From contig JAAKBF010000125.1 in NCBI GenBank assembly GCA_012656075.1, positions 62,001 to 126,000 of the forward strand: DNA of 64,000 nucleotides. The letters run 5' to 3'. The notes beneath the pieces were generated by a model that saw nothing but the letters and a program-made list of their open reading frames with translations, was not told the origin of the DNA and ran no database searches. Of this stretch, positions 24,424 through 34,525 are shown one piece after another; within the stretch, counting starts at the first letter, position 1, and the number at the start of each line of letters is the position of its first letter. The stretch comes from Phytophthora hibernalis (Eukaryota > Oomycota > Peronosporomycetes > Peronosporales > Peronosporaceae). The translations under genes and the position numbers were made by a program.

Positions 24424-24831
24424 ATGGCCCCGCGTAGAGCGAAACGCATGCTGGAAGACGCTTCTGTGCGGCAGAAGAGCGACGAAGGTCAAGCAAAACC
24501 ACAACCGAGAAATCGGCGCCCAGAGCAACAAACCCCAGTGGCAAGACGCGGCGTAGTGCTATAAAGCGGGAGCCAGCCACAAGTGTCCTGGTTGATGCTA
24601 GCAGTGCGAGTGGTGATGACATTTATGAAGTTGAGTCCATCGTCAAGAGAGAGAGGGTCAATTCTTTGTCAAGTGGGCTGGATACGGGTCGGATGAGGAC
24701 ACGTGGGAACCTGAATGCAATTTGAAGCCACAAATGGTGAAGCAATTTCGCCAACGTCTCGCTGCAGCTCAAAGGCAACTGAACCTGACAGCCGAAAGTG
24801 GACCGACCTACAGTGAGGGAGAAGATTAAGC
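24424..24831 (+). pseudogene. Chromodomain-coding frame upstream of the PiggyBac transposase
   Basis: Starts MAPRRAKRMLEDASV. Reading across the C run at about 24530 and the G run at about 24650, one base added to each, gives a basic N-terminus and then DDIYEVESIVKRERG, QFFVKWAGYGSDEDTWEP and ECNLKP. This is a canonical chromodomain with the aromatic cage pattern (Y...W...W). The frame ends at a TAA (24829) after SGPTYSEGED. Chromodomains bind methylated histone tails and can direct integration. Whether it is fused to the transposase or separate depends on whether that stop is real. Confidence 0.6.
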
Positions 24832-24849
24832 AACACAGGCGGAGGAACG

Positions 24850-26290
24850 CCATCCTCTCAAGCAAGCCCGACTAGCGCTATCAGTTTCAGTGAGGGCACT
24901 ATCATTGGCGCACATGTCGTCTTTTTGCCAAGTGAAGAAAATTGGATGCCGAGTGAAGACTGTGGTCGTGTTGGTTCTGCTTATTTCACGGGTGTCATTT
25001 GTCGTGAGTACGTGGAGAAGGGCAAGAAGCGATCGTCGCGTACCAACCCCTTGGTGGAAATTCGATGAACGACAACACAATTTTAAATGACGAGACACGT
25101 TCATGGAATTCCCGCAGCAAGGCACTAGATGGTTTTGCGAGATACAATCGGCTAAACAGCAACGAGCTGAGATCGGAGACCTGGGATGTATTATGTCGTC
25201 CCTATCACGAAGAAGTAGCGACCGGGAACTTGTGGGATGAATTTGAAGAAGTAAGCGAGGACTTCGCTCGGTACGACTGTAGCGAAACCCTACCGGAGGA
25301 TGCAGGTGAGGTGTAGCGAGTCTCGGCAATGGAATTTCAACCACGTGCTGTAATGAACCCTCCCAATGACTTGTACCAGCATAATGATGGCGTAACGACT
25401 CCACATGTCAAAGCGGAGTTCGAATCTATCTTCCAGCATTCGGCGTCATCCAGCTTTCTCGTGTATCTGCCGCTAGCGTTTTGGAAGAAAGTTGTGGATA
25501 ATACAAACGCGTACGCTGCCGACCAAAAGCGACCTCTGGTGACGTTGAACGAGATGATGCAGCTCCTTGGAGTTCTATTCTACATGGCGTTGGTCGACAA
25601 GGGAGAATATGCAAATTACTGGGGCGATCAGGTGGAAGACAGCATATTCGACGCTCAAAGCGTCCGTTTGGACTCTATCATGACCTTGGCTCGGTTTAAG
25701 TTCATTCGAAAGCATCTTTCCTTTCGCGATGCAGTATCTCCTGAAGACTTGAAGCGTGATCCAGTCACTCGCATTCGTCCGCTGATGAACATGCTGAAGG
25801 TCCGAGCTTCCAAATTTGTTGTCTTAGGGAGAAATGTCGCTGTCGACGAGTCTAGTATTGCGTGTCGCTCTCGTTTTGCCCGGCACCTGATTGTGTTTAA
25901 CGCAACCAAGCCGACAGGCAAATACCATTTCAAGATTTATATGTGCTGCTGCTCTGAATCGTGGCTCATGGCCAACTTCCGACTTCACTGTGCTAGCGAT
26001 CTAAGTGAACGACACGATGGAGTGATTTCGACTGAAGATGCAGATGCGTTGGCGAAAGCGATGGAAGTTGCATCAGAGGTCCGGAAGGGCGTTGCAGAAG
26101 TCACACGGCCAATTCATCACTCTGGTCGGATTGTCAACACCGACAACTACTATACATCGTGCCAACTCTTGGAGATGCTGCGAATATTTGGTCTTTATGG
26201 TCGCGGCACGATTCGCGAGAGCAGCAAACACTATCCACGGTGTGTGATGATATCGAAAAGACAATCTAGCACGTGGGTCAATAACTACAC
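24850..26290 (+). pseudogene. PiggyBac-type transposase, C-terminally truncated
   Basis: An N-terminal region (about 24880-25056: GTIIGAHVVFLPSEENWMPS) continues, after one base added to the AAA run near 25048, into 25065-25316, and then the transposase proper from 25329. DDE_Tnp_1_7 hallmarks: FKFIRKHLSFRD, the first catalytic Asp in NVAVDESSIACRSRFA, TGKYHFKIYMCC, and the second Asp in IVNTDNYYTSCQ. The third catalytic Asp and the C-terminal Cys-rich finger are absent because the frame runs into copia reverse transcriptase near 26290. The enzyme cannot be active as assembled. Confidence 0.75.
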
Positions 26291-27643
26291 TGAGACCTAC
26301 GCATTCCAGATTGACGGACCCTCGATGGTCTGTCGGCTCCTGAAGAGCCTGTACGGGCTGAAGCAAGCACCGAACATCTGGAACAAGACACTTCATGCGA
26401 AGTTGTTGGCCATGGGGTTGGATCCTTGGACTCGGACTACGGACTCTACTCCTTGAAGAAAGACGGTGAAGTTCTGACGGTCTACGTGGACGACCTACTG
26501 CTTATGGGTCCCGCAAGCTGTGCGAGGGGTTGATGCCTCTCTACACGAGACCTTTGAACTCACGAATATGGGGACGGTCAAGTACCTACTCGGCCTTGAG
26601 ATACTCGTAAACCAGTCGCGACGACAGATCGTCTACTCGCAGCGACAGTGGTGCTGAAGCGTTTTCACATGGAGAACTGCAACGGAAGTACTACACCTGA
26701 AGCGACGACACCTTCGTCAGTGGACGTTCCTGCGACGAAGGAGTACTTGCCCTACCGAGAGCAGGTTGGCGTCTTCCAGTACCTGGTCAGTGCATCAAGA
26801 CCAGACATTGCTCATGTCACTCGCCATCTTGGCAAGTACCTAGCCAGCTACGACCACACGCAATACACACAAGCTAAGCGTGTGCTTCGCTACCTGAAGG
26901 CGACAGGCGACTACGGCTTGGTGATGGACGTGCAGCAAGGACATGAGGTGCAAGTGTGTGCCTACTCTGATGCAGACTATGCGAATTACTCTGTGGGCCG
27001 GAGGAGTATCAGCGGCTACGTGACTATGCTGGACGACAATGTGATATCGTACGCTTCCCGGAAGCAAGAGGTCAACGCACTCAGCACCTGCGAAGCTGAG
27101 TACGTGGCGATGGCAGAAGCGACCAAGGACCTGCTGTGGCTTGCTGGCCTATGCAAGGAACTGAGCTGGAAGCATCCAGTGCCATTGCTACTTGGAGACA
27201 ACCAGGGTGCCATTGTCTTGACGGCGAAACCTGGTAAGCACTCCAAGTCGAAGCACATCGACAACAAGTACCACATGGTGCGACGGAACGTGGAACTGAA
27301 GCGCCTCACGGCTCAACACGTGGGAACTGCTGAGATCGTGGCCGATGTGATGACAAAGGCACTCGGTGCCATGAAGTTTGCACAGTTTCGTGCTGCTATG
27401 AAGGTGCCACCTATTGTGGATAAGGACAGCGAGGCTGCTGCTTCTACTGATGTAGTCTACTGCGGCGGCTCCTGCTACTACTGCGGTGCGACACGACTAA
27501 GCTGGACTACATCTACGCGTGCGAAGGTCAAGGACGAGGACTATGACGATCGAGTGAGAGTGCTTTGCTGTGCAGATTGCTGCCACCTGTGGCTATTGGT
27601 CTTGCTACCTTTGGTATCGGTGACCAGAGCGAAGCGTGTGTGA
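26291..27643 (+). pseudogene. Ty1/copia pol fragment: reverse transcriptase C-part and RNase H
   Basis: Begins in the middle of reverse transcriptase with VCRLLKSLYGLKQAPNIWN, then the catalytic VYVDDLLLMG (26482-26511), LGLEILVNQSRRQIVYSQ, and RNase H with YSDADYA, LSTCEAEYVAM, LLLGDNQGAI and HIDNKYHMVR. Frameshifts near 26415 and 26520-26655 interrupt it; the first is a short G run. No gag, protease or integrase precedes it, so this is a 5'-truncated copia element or a recombination product. The open frame continues to 27643 with a non-conserved Cys-rich tail that probably runs toward the 3' LTR. Confidence 0.8.
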
Positions 27644-28876
27644 TCGCGTCGACTCCATCGCCGAGATCAAGTGAGAGTGTGAGATCATAGCCCACAGTGG
27701 GCCTGCGACACAGCCTGCCAGTGTCCAGTGCGAGCCACTGTCCACTGCCAAGCTCCGCCCATCCTGCAAGCCGATCCTGCGCCCGTCCCACACCAAGTGC
27801 TGGAGCGTGACGAGATCAGACTCGGCAACTACCTATCGCTTGTATGCAGAGCGACACCGTTTGCTGTGCGTTGCCATGATGGTGTGCTGCCCGCGACACT
27901 TCGGTTTAGTATGCAACTACGTTGTATTTGTATTGTTATCTTGCTAATTAACTATTGCGGAACGCGGCGCACGGCGTGGCAGCTCTCCTCAGAACCGCTT
28001 TTGATCCGCCAGCAGCACGCGAGAGAGCAGCCCACGCCAAGCCCGCGTTCCTGTCGAGGCTTTGCCCGGCACTGACGTCTACTTCTAAGTCTACGGCCCT
28101 TCCAGCAACGTGTCACGTCTCAATCGCGCCGACACTTCGAAGCGACGGGCGGACAAGGAGCCCGTGACGCGCCATGCGTCACCACATTCCTTTCTTACTA
28201 CGGTAAGTTACCATCGGTAGCCGTGAATGATATTTCGAAGTAATTCCTAACTACGGATTTGAAGCTCGTGACCAGTAAAACGACAACTAGGAAAATTATT
28301 ACGGCCGGTGGCCTATGAATACACAGTGAGAACGCTACTGCAAGAACCAAGGGTTTCGGCTGAGTAAATACGCCGGAAAGCATGGTATAGCTACAAGTAG
28401 TTACCATCTAATTAAACAGTCGCATATTGAAGCGAAGTGAAGATAGATCGACAAGCTTGGTGGATGGAGTGTTTCAAAGGATTCCTCCAACACTTCCTCC
28501 AACTCAACATCTAGCTTCAACTTATTTTTCGCCTTCCATTTGGGTATCGTTCGCATCGTTATTTCTTAATTTCCTAATCAAAACAATCCGTCCTGTATCA
28601 AAAAATGACGTGCTTTGAAACTAAGTTTGCCGACCTCAAAAGTAAAATCCAGAGCTGTTCCGTGCGAAGTCGCGGCTTTGTTTATTAAAATATTAAATTT
28701 TGCTACCCGTGGCAAATTTATCACCACGTGCTCGCATAATGATATATTTTATGCTCAGTAGTTTTCAAAGTTAGGTATCTGTGTCCCAATTTCTGACAAC
28801 ACAAAAAGCTCACCATAATTGTTTTATAATCTTTTCTTAACAAAACCATTTTCGTGGGTTGTTAGACCTGCTACTA
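27644..28876. other. Copia 3' flank (possible LTR) and AT-rich spacer
   Basis: 27644-28200 is GC-rich and probably holds the copia 3' untranslated region and LTR, but no second LTR copy exists here for comparison. 28200-28876 becomes AT-rich with no coding signal; the 9-mer GTTACCATC occurs twice (near 28207 and 28398). Nothing else is supported. Confidence 0.4.
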
Positions 28877-28896
28877 ACGTACTCGCCCTATTAAAA
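28877..28896 (+). repeat. Left terminal inverted repeat
   Basis: Perfect 20-base match to the reverse complement of 30439-30458, with TA immediately outside. Similarity does not continue inward. Confidence 0.92.
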
Positions 28897-28985
28897 CACC
28901 GGGCACAATTGAATAGTGTGAAGGCAAGAAGACCAGAGGGGTTGTATTTGGGTACGGGGCTTTATTCAATTCCTATTCTGACTGC

Positions 28986-30293
28986 CTACTCGTCCACAAT
29001 CGCAATGTCGTCAAGGGCATCGTCTAAGGCTTGCATATTTAGCGTGTCTTCGTCCAGATTCTCTTCATCGATGCTCCACAAAGCGTTGAATTTCTGGCCG
29101 TAGACATCGTGCTTAGCGATAAACCAGTCAGCGGGGTCTGAAGCAAACCCAGCCGCACCAACACTTCGAAGCACTGTAGCTTCATCAGTGTCACGCCATG
29201 CCTTGCGCACCCATTCACACACAGTGTCTACGCTGGGCATGCGCGGGTTGTTGAAGCGCGTGTACTCCACCTTGTACGACAACTTCCACGCATTGATCTC
29301 GACCGAGAGCAAGTCCTTGAAACTCTTGTATATCCCGATGTTACCAGCTTGCAAATACGGCGTGAGTCCTCCTGGTACAACACACATCGCAATATTTCGA
29401 GTCGCAGACTTAGCTTTGACCACCTTAGAGATATGCGCACGCATACTGTCCCACACGAGGCACTTTCCAGCACTAGAGTCAACCAGCGGAAAGGCCACGT
29501 CAAGCCACTTCTTTAATAGCTCGCTGTCAACCCAGGCGCGTGGCTGCTGGACAACGTACAGTGGGCCCGATCGCTTTTCAAAATAGGGTGTATTCTTGCC
29601 CTTCCGCACCAAAAATGGGGGCAACTTCCTGCCTGTAGCGCTCACTGCGAGCACCACGGTGATTCGCATAGAAGCGAATCCGGTTGAGCGCACGACGACG
29701 TGTCGGGCACCGGTCATGTCGAGAGTTTGCGGCCGCGCATCCTCAAAGTAGACTGCCGTTTCGTCCATAAGGACGGTCCGCTCGAGATCAATGATTGGCT
29801 TCAGCTCGTTCAGGTACTTGAGATAGCTCACAGCTCGCCCCACCAAAGTGTCGTCATCCAGTGTAGTGAGGTTGGTATGACGACGAAGAGAAATCCCGAA
29901 TCGCTTCATAAAAGTCGTCACCCAGTGGTCCGAAGCAGCAAACAGACGACCATTTTCCCTACTTCTCCCGCATATATAGCCAACGCGGTGCTAGACAGCC
30001 ATGTACGCGTGACGTTTTCTTTTTGAGCCGCTTGTTCAAGAACTCATCATATAGTATCTCCTCCAATGATTCGGACGTCTTCTTGCGGCCACCGCCAGCA
30101 AGGCGAAGCTGGTGCGAGGGCGTGTCCTTGATCTTGTATCTCAAACGCCACCATTTTCTTACAGTACCACCATCAAGGGTCCAGCCCTTCGTGCGGAAGT
30201 GCGCTATGGCTCGGGTCGGCTTGTCATCACCTTCTGCCTCAATCCAGGCGATGACCTCTTGCTTGCGGCCGATGTCGATGGCTTAAGCGCCAT
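28986..30293 (-). CDS. Pogo/Tigger-like (DDE_1) transposase
   Basis: About 437 residues. Start at 30293 (MALK...). An N-terminal helix-turn-helix segment (GRKQEVIAWIEAEGD ... GGTVRKWWRLRYK) is followed by a CENP-B-like second DNA-binding region and the catalytic domain. That holds RTVLMDETAVYFEDARP (first Asp), GKCLVWDSMRAHIS (second Asp) and a third acidic residue after VVPGGLTPYLQAGNIG, where the usual D of TPxxQPxD is replaced by Gly-Asn and the next candidates lie in YKSFKDLL. Frame breaks at about 30283 (A run), 30016 (A run) and 29961 (G run) are each repaired by one base. It fills the space between the TIRs and is very likely the element's own transposase. Confidence 0.85.
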
Positions 30294-30438
30294 ATTCTGA
30301 AATGAGGACTCGACTGCAATCAGTACATGCTGACCAGTGAAACCAACGAATGGTAGAGAGAGCGGAGGGCTCTAATCGGTAGGGGTACTATTTAATAATA
30401 CCGGGGCATTATAGGCAAGGCACTGTTTCGGTGAGGGC

Positions 30439-30458
30439 TTTTAATAGGGCGAGTACGT
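30439..30458 (-). repeat. Right terminal inverted repeat
   Basis: Perfect 20-base partner of 28877-28896, followed by the TA target duplication at 30459-30460. Confidence 0.92.
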
Positions 30459-30900
30459 TACGAAACAGTAAATTCGTGATTTGAACCGAGAATATTTCAA
30501 GAAATTCGAAGTTTTACAAGAAAAATCAAGGTTTGTCAAATGTTAGTTATTCAACAATAATATAATTTTCGCAAAGTTTCATATGACTATTGCGAATATT
30601 ATATTATACAGTAAAAGTTTAGAATGAGTATGGTTCCCGATTCGTACTTAGTGTGGCATCGAATAAAGGTTTTTTTGTCAATTTGACCTTAATCAAGAGG
30701 TAAAATTGTAAAATGAAGCGAAAAATGCGAAGCGTACTTAGTGCTGCTTACCTACCGAATTAGACCCAAAAATTGCTTTCACATTTGAATGTTGTATTGA
30801 TCTCGACAAAGCGCTCGTACTCAGCATGCCCAGCCGATGCGCACGCGCGCGGGGTGGCGGCTGGCATTACCTCCGGGACGAGTAAACTTCCTTCTCCTCT
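30459..30900. other. AT-rich spacer right of the pogo-like element
   Basis: No gene seen. CGTACTTAGTG occurs twice (near 30645 and 30733). The right end is the 3' flank of the elongase gene. Confidence 0.5.
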
Positions 30901-32039
30901 CTATTGCGTCTTCGTCTTGCTGGACTTGCGCGGCTTGGAGCAGTACGACTTGATGAAGAAGTTCATGAACAACCAGAAGAGAGACTGGATGTAGACGAGG
31001 TAGATGACCGGCACCTTGGGCGTTGTCGCACGAGCGCGACACCATGAGGTATCCCTGCACGTTCATCGTGACGAACTGGATCAGTTGCATGGCCGTCAGG
31101 TACTTCTTCCACCAGATATCGCGCGTGTGCGCGCTCACGAAGTAGTACATGTACATGATGGTGTGGATAAACCCATTGAGAATGATCGTCGCGTAGATGT
31201 CACCGTCGTAGCTCACACGTAAGTTCATATAGTAGATCTGTTGGGCAGGGCAGGCAACGAGAACAGCGTGTTAGAAATTTTTGGTCTCAAACAACAGCTC
31301 GGGGACAAGATAAAGCTGCAGATGAACAGGATAAAGCAGCCAGAGAGGTCACGACACTCACCGCAAAGATGGTCAGGTGGTGGTACACGCAGGAACGAGA
31401 GCTGCTTCCACTTCTTGCCGAGGATGATGAAGATCGTGTCAAAGAAGTCCAGGATCTTGGACAGGTAGAACATGTACATCACATTGCCCATGACCGGCTT
31501 CGCAGCGTTGAACGGGTTGCACGGCGTGGCAGAGTAGCCCTGTAGATAGCGTTGCAACAAAGGAAAAGAGCAAATCGACCATTAGTTGCAAGTTCGCTGC
31601 ACGAAATAGCTGGCGAACAAGTGAACGTACGTTGCGGTAGGCGAGGATGCCGGCCTCCATGCACATGTACGAGCACAGCACGACCTGCAGCGGGTTGTAC
31701 AGGAACTGCAGCGGACTGGTCTTGATGGCCGGGACGCCGGCCTTCATCACGAGCTGGAGAAGACAAGCGAAAATGTCGTTAGATCACCAATTTTAATCAT
31801 GGCAATCAGATGAAAAGGATCGCGAATTTTAATCAGTCAATGGCTGACTAACGCACCGTGCCGATGACGACGAAGGCCACGTAGACGACGCACACAGCAA
31901 AGGCCGAGGCGAAGTCAGCACCGGGCAGGTCCTGCAGAGGCGAGAGCTTGTACTGGCCCGACGGGTCCACCCAGTCGAGGAAGAGCGTCTCCTGGACATC
32001 AGCCCATTGCTTGTAGCTGGCCCAAAGTGCAGTGGCCAT
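30901..32039 (-). CDS. ELO-type polyunsaturated fatty acid elongase
   Basis: Four exons: 32039-31857, 31753-31631, 31539-31362, 31237-30901. The introns are 103, 91 and 124 nt, with GTGCGT, GTACGT and GTGAGT donors. Product about 274 residues, the normal ELO length, with about seven membrane segments. Hallmarks: SKILDFFDTIFIILGKKWKQ, the histidine box YHHLTIFA, NGFIHTIMYMYYFVSAHT, and a basic C-terminus (SKPRKSSKTKTQ) acting as an ER retention signal. It is the ketoacyl-CoA synthase of ER fatty acid elongation; sequence pattern (VPAIKTSPLQF, TRDIWWKKYLT) places it with delta-5/delta-6 PUFA elongases of oomycetes and thraustochytrids. Two bases appear missing just before the His box (near 31389) and two from a C run near 31015. 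Confidence 0.87.
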
Positions 32040-32515
32040 TGCAGATCGATTGCAATTGGTGAAGTCTGCGGGGCGAGGCTCGAATTGCGTTCTGCCAGGT
32101 GCGAGCTTTGCTGCGTAAACGGCGTCGAGGGATACGGACCACACGATCGTCAAATGGCTGAAGCCATTCCATTGGTAGAAAACGGGGCGTTATGCACCGC
32201 ACGTAGGAAAACTGAGTTTTGCATCATCCGACCCAGCTCCATGACGTGTCGCCCATTTCTACTAATCCTCTAAGGACACATGAGGCCACTTGATTGCAGT
32301 GCATATTCGTCGTCAAGGTGTTCGCTCACTGCATCCAAATGAAGCTGGTGCCCCTTGGTCTCCGATAAAGTATCGTACTGGATGTTGTCGTCTAGGTACG
32401 ATCCCATTATGCTATATCGTACTTAGTCCGTACAGCCGACAGTTGCATCTGATTCTGACTGCGGCTGTTGCGAGCTTCTCACAGTGCAAAGTTAGGAAAG
32501 GAGCGACGGCGCATT
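32040..32515. other. Divergent promoter region, elongase and Cys-rich membrane protein
   Basis: About 475 bp with no supported gene. It lies between two divergent starts. Confidence 0.5.
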
Positions 32516-33589
32516 ATGCGGCTCTGGGCGACGCTCAATTGCTAGCGCTCGCTGCGCACCGCGTCACGTCCGAGATGGAAGTCTGTTCACTACCTGCCAG
32601 CTCTCTGTACGTCGCGAACGACAGCGCACTCGTCGTGTGCACAGCAAGTGGCTCCTCAACGCTCTCGACCCAGTGCCAGACTGCGTGCAGCTGCAGACGC
32701 CTCGAGAGCAACCAGATCGTCTACGGCGTATGTCTCAACAGCAGCGCCGCCTTCCAATGCAGCGCAACAGAGAACGCGACGGACTGCACACAAGGTACAG
32801 CAATAGTCTGGTAGTTTGGTGCAACGACGTACTTACCATCGCTTCCGTTTGCTGTTAGTGTCCACGACGTCATATTTAGGAGCAGGTTCAATGTCGGCAA
32901 GTGATGTGAACATTGCTGGACAACTGGCAACCGACAGTGGCAGTGCTGGAGATGGATTGGAGACCTGGCAGTGGGCGCTCATTGGGTTGGCGATTGCGAT
33001 CGTCCTGGGGCTGCTGGTCTTTGTTGTCAACTGGTTCAAGCATCGACCGCTGCGTGGGGACAATCGACGAGAAGTAGTGGAGGCGGTCGAGCACAGTCGC
33101 TCACAGCCCAAGAGCGATACTGACAGGCTGCGAGAGAGTCGGGCAGCAACGGCCACGAGCAACCGCGAGAGCGCGGCGAGAACAACGACGCGCTCGAATC
33201 CATCGCAGATCTCGGGATTTTCAGGGGCGAGTTACCAGATGTACGCTGGGAACCCCATGAGCAGCACGCTGACGGACACTGAGCTTGTGACGCAGCATCA
33301 AGAGCGCGCGTTCTCGCCTATCAGTGATGCCTCACATTCCATCGGCTCGTCAGACTACTCGCAGGGTGTGGACACCGCTCACACCCCAAACACTGCGTTG
33401 CTGGGTCGCACGCGTGAACTAGGAGACAGCGGCGACTCGGACAGCCAAGTGTATCCGTCTTTCAGCAGCTATTCTGTCTCGAGTGGCATGGACTCGTTCT
33501 CCAGCGAACTGAGCGTCGACGGCGGCTCAGACATGGAGACGGGTGACAGTAGCGCCCCGCGCAAAAGTCAATCGAGTTTTAAGTATTAG
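32516..33589 (+). CDS. Type I membrane protein: small Cys-rich ectodomain, long Ser/Thr-rich tail
   Basis: Unrecognised family. Start ATG 32516 gives MRLWATLN and, after one T added to the short run at about 32538, LLALAAHRVTS, a good signal peptide. Exon 1 ends at 32794 and exon 2 starts at 32880 (85-nt intron GTACAG...TTTAG), joining CTQ to GAGSMSASD in frame. Total about 329 residues. The ectodomain has about nine cysteines (EVCSL, VVCTAS, TQCQTACSC, GVCLN, FQCSA, DCTQG). A single membrane helix WALIGLAIAIVLGLLVFVV is followed by KHRPLR and about 190 residues rich in Ser/Thr. The architecture suggests a surface receptor or adhesion protein; function unknown. Confidence 0.7.
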
Positions 33590-33759
33590 GCACCACTATT
33601 TAGACACCAACACCGCTCGCGTCTTGGGTGGGCTCAGTCTTGAAGAGGAGGTGCAACGTCTTCATTCTGATAACTCGGCCTGCTAAAAATGCGTCTGAGC
33701 GTGACCTTCTTATCGGGTGGTGTTGGATGTAGACAAGTTTGGCTGCATCGAGTATGTTT

Positions 33760-33779
33760 TTCTTAGCTCGAGCTAAGAA
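33760..33779. repeat. Perfect 20-bp palindrome TTCTTAGCTCGAGCTAAGAA
   Basis: Exact self-complementary 20-mer with no spacer, in the 318-bp gap between two plus-strand genes, about 130 bp upstream of the coiled-coil gene start. It could form a hairpin or be a dimeric factor site. The rest of 33590-33907 shows no gene. Confidence 0.8.
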
Positions 33780-33907
33780 TGGAGGCACTGTGCTCCTCTT
33801 GCTTTGACTGGTAATGGGGCGGTTGATTTGTTCAGCCCTCCAGATCAATCCTCAATTTGCTCTCAAGTGCCTTCGCCCAGTCTCGCATTCACCTTCACCT
33901 GGCAGCC

Positions 33908-34434
33908 ATGGAGTCCCGTTTGTCCGGAAACAGCAGTATGAAGAACATGAAGATCTCAATGGAGAGCGAACGGATGTTCGCCGACATCGAGGATGAAATG
34001 CAGACTCAGTCTCCTTCGAGGGAAATGCGTCGCTCGTCATCGCGCATCATGTCGCCAAGCAATTCGAGCACATCGGTTTCCAACGGCAGTCGTGTGTGTG
34101 TCAAGGAGCAGCTGTACGCGCTGGAATGCAAAGTGCAATCGCATGAAGACACAATTCAGAAGCTCATGGCGATTCACCAGGCTGACAAGGCGCTGCTCTT
34201 GACCAAGATCGAAGAGATCACGGACCGAACAAGTGAGGAGCTGCACAAACTTCGCATCGACTATCACAAGAAGCTCAACGGTGCCGGCGAGGAGGTCGAG
34301 AGGCTTAACAAGTGCCTAAATGTTCAACGTGGACATATTACCACCTTGCAGGAGCAGTGCCAGTCCCTGCACAGCACGTCGTGCAGGTCGACGACGATGT
34401 CACCAAGCTTGCCACCGAGGTGCTAGGAGAATAG
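33908..34434 (+). CDS. Small coiled-coil protein, about 175 aa
   Basis: Unrecognised. I chose the ATG at 33908 (MESRLSGNSSMKNMK) over the upstream in-frame one because coding character begins there. A Ser-rich N-terminal 70 residues is followed by a predicted coiled coil (VKEQLYALECKVQSHEDTIQ ... LHKLRIDYHKKLNGAGEEVE). One base added to a C run at about 34365 restores the acidic C-terminus (VVQVDDDVTKLATEVLGE) and moves the stop to 34432-34434. Without it the frame ends in a low-complexity tail at 34426. Convergent with the mucolipin gene (about 90 bp gap). No enzymatic motif. Confidence 0.65.
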
Positions 34435-34525
34435 TTTCGCGCATATGCTGCACAGCACACCTGAGCTCAGATATCCTTCGATTCAGGAAATAACTATCGC
34501 AATATAACTCCATGAAAGTATACGC

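Larger units (their letters stand above)
23433..26290 (+). mobile_element. PiggyBac-like DNA transposon, right end lost
   Basis: A TTAA at 23433-23436 is followed directly by CCCTATAGCG, which matches the PiggyBac habit of inserting at TTAA with ends beginning CCC. Subterminal repeats follow (23485-23578), then a chromodomain-coding stretch and a PiggyBac-type DDE transposase. The coding region ends abruptly near 26290, where copia sequence begins. No matching right terminus ending GGG-TTAA was found up to 28.9 kb, so the element is truncated. The left boundary is inferred from motif and position only. Confidence 0.6.
28877..30458. mobile_element. Complete pogo/Tc1-mariner-type transposon, 1,582 bp
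   Basis: Bounded by perfect 20-bp terminal inverted repeats ACGTACTCGCCCTATTAAAA (left 28877-28896; reverse complement at 30439-30458), each flanked by TA (28875-28876 and 30459-30460), the Tc1/mariner target duplication. It contains a single minus-strand transposase gene. Identical TIRs and a near-complete frame indicate a recent insertion. Confidence 0.92.

Noticed and set aside
26940..27330. Functional copia element
   Set aside because: gag, protease, integrase and the front half of RT are absent, and no LTR pair is visible.
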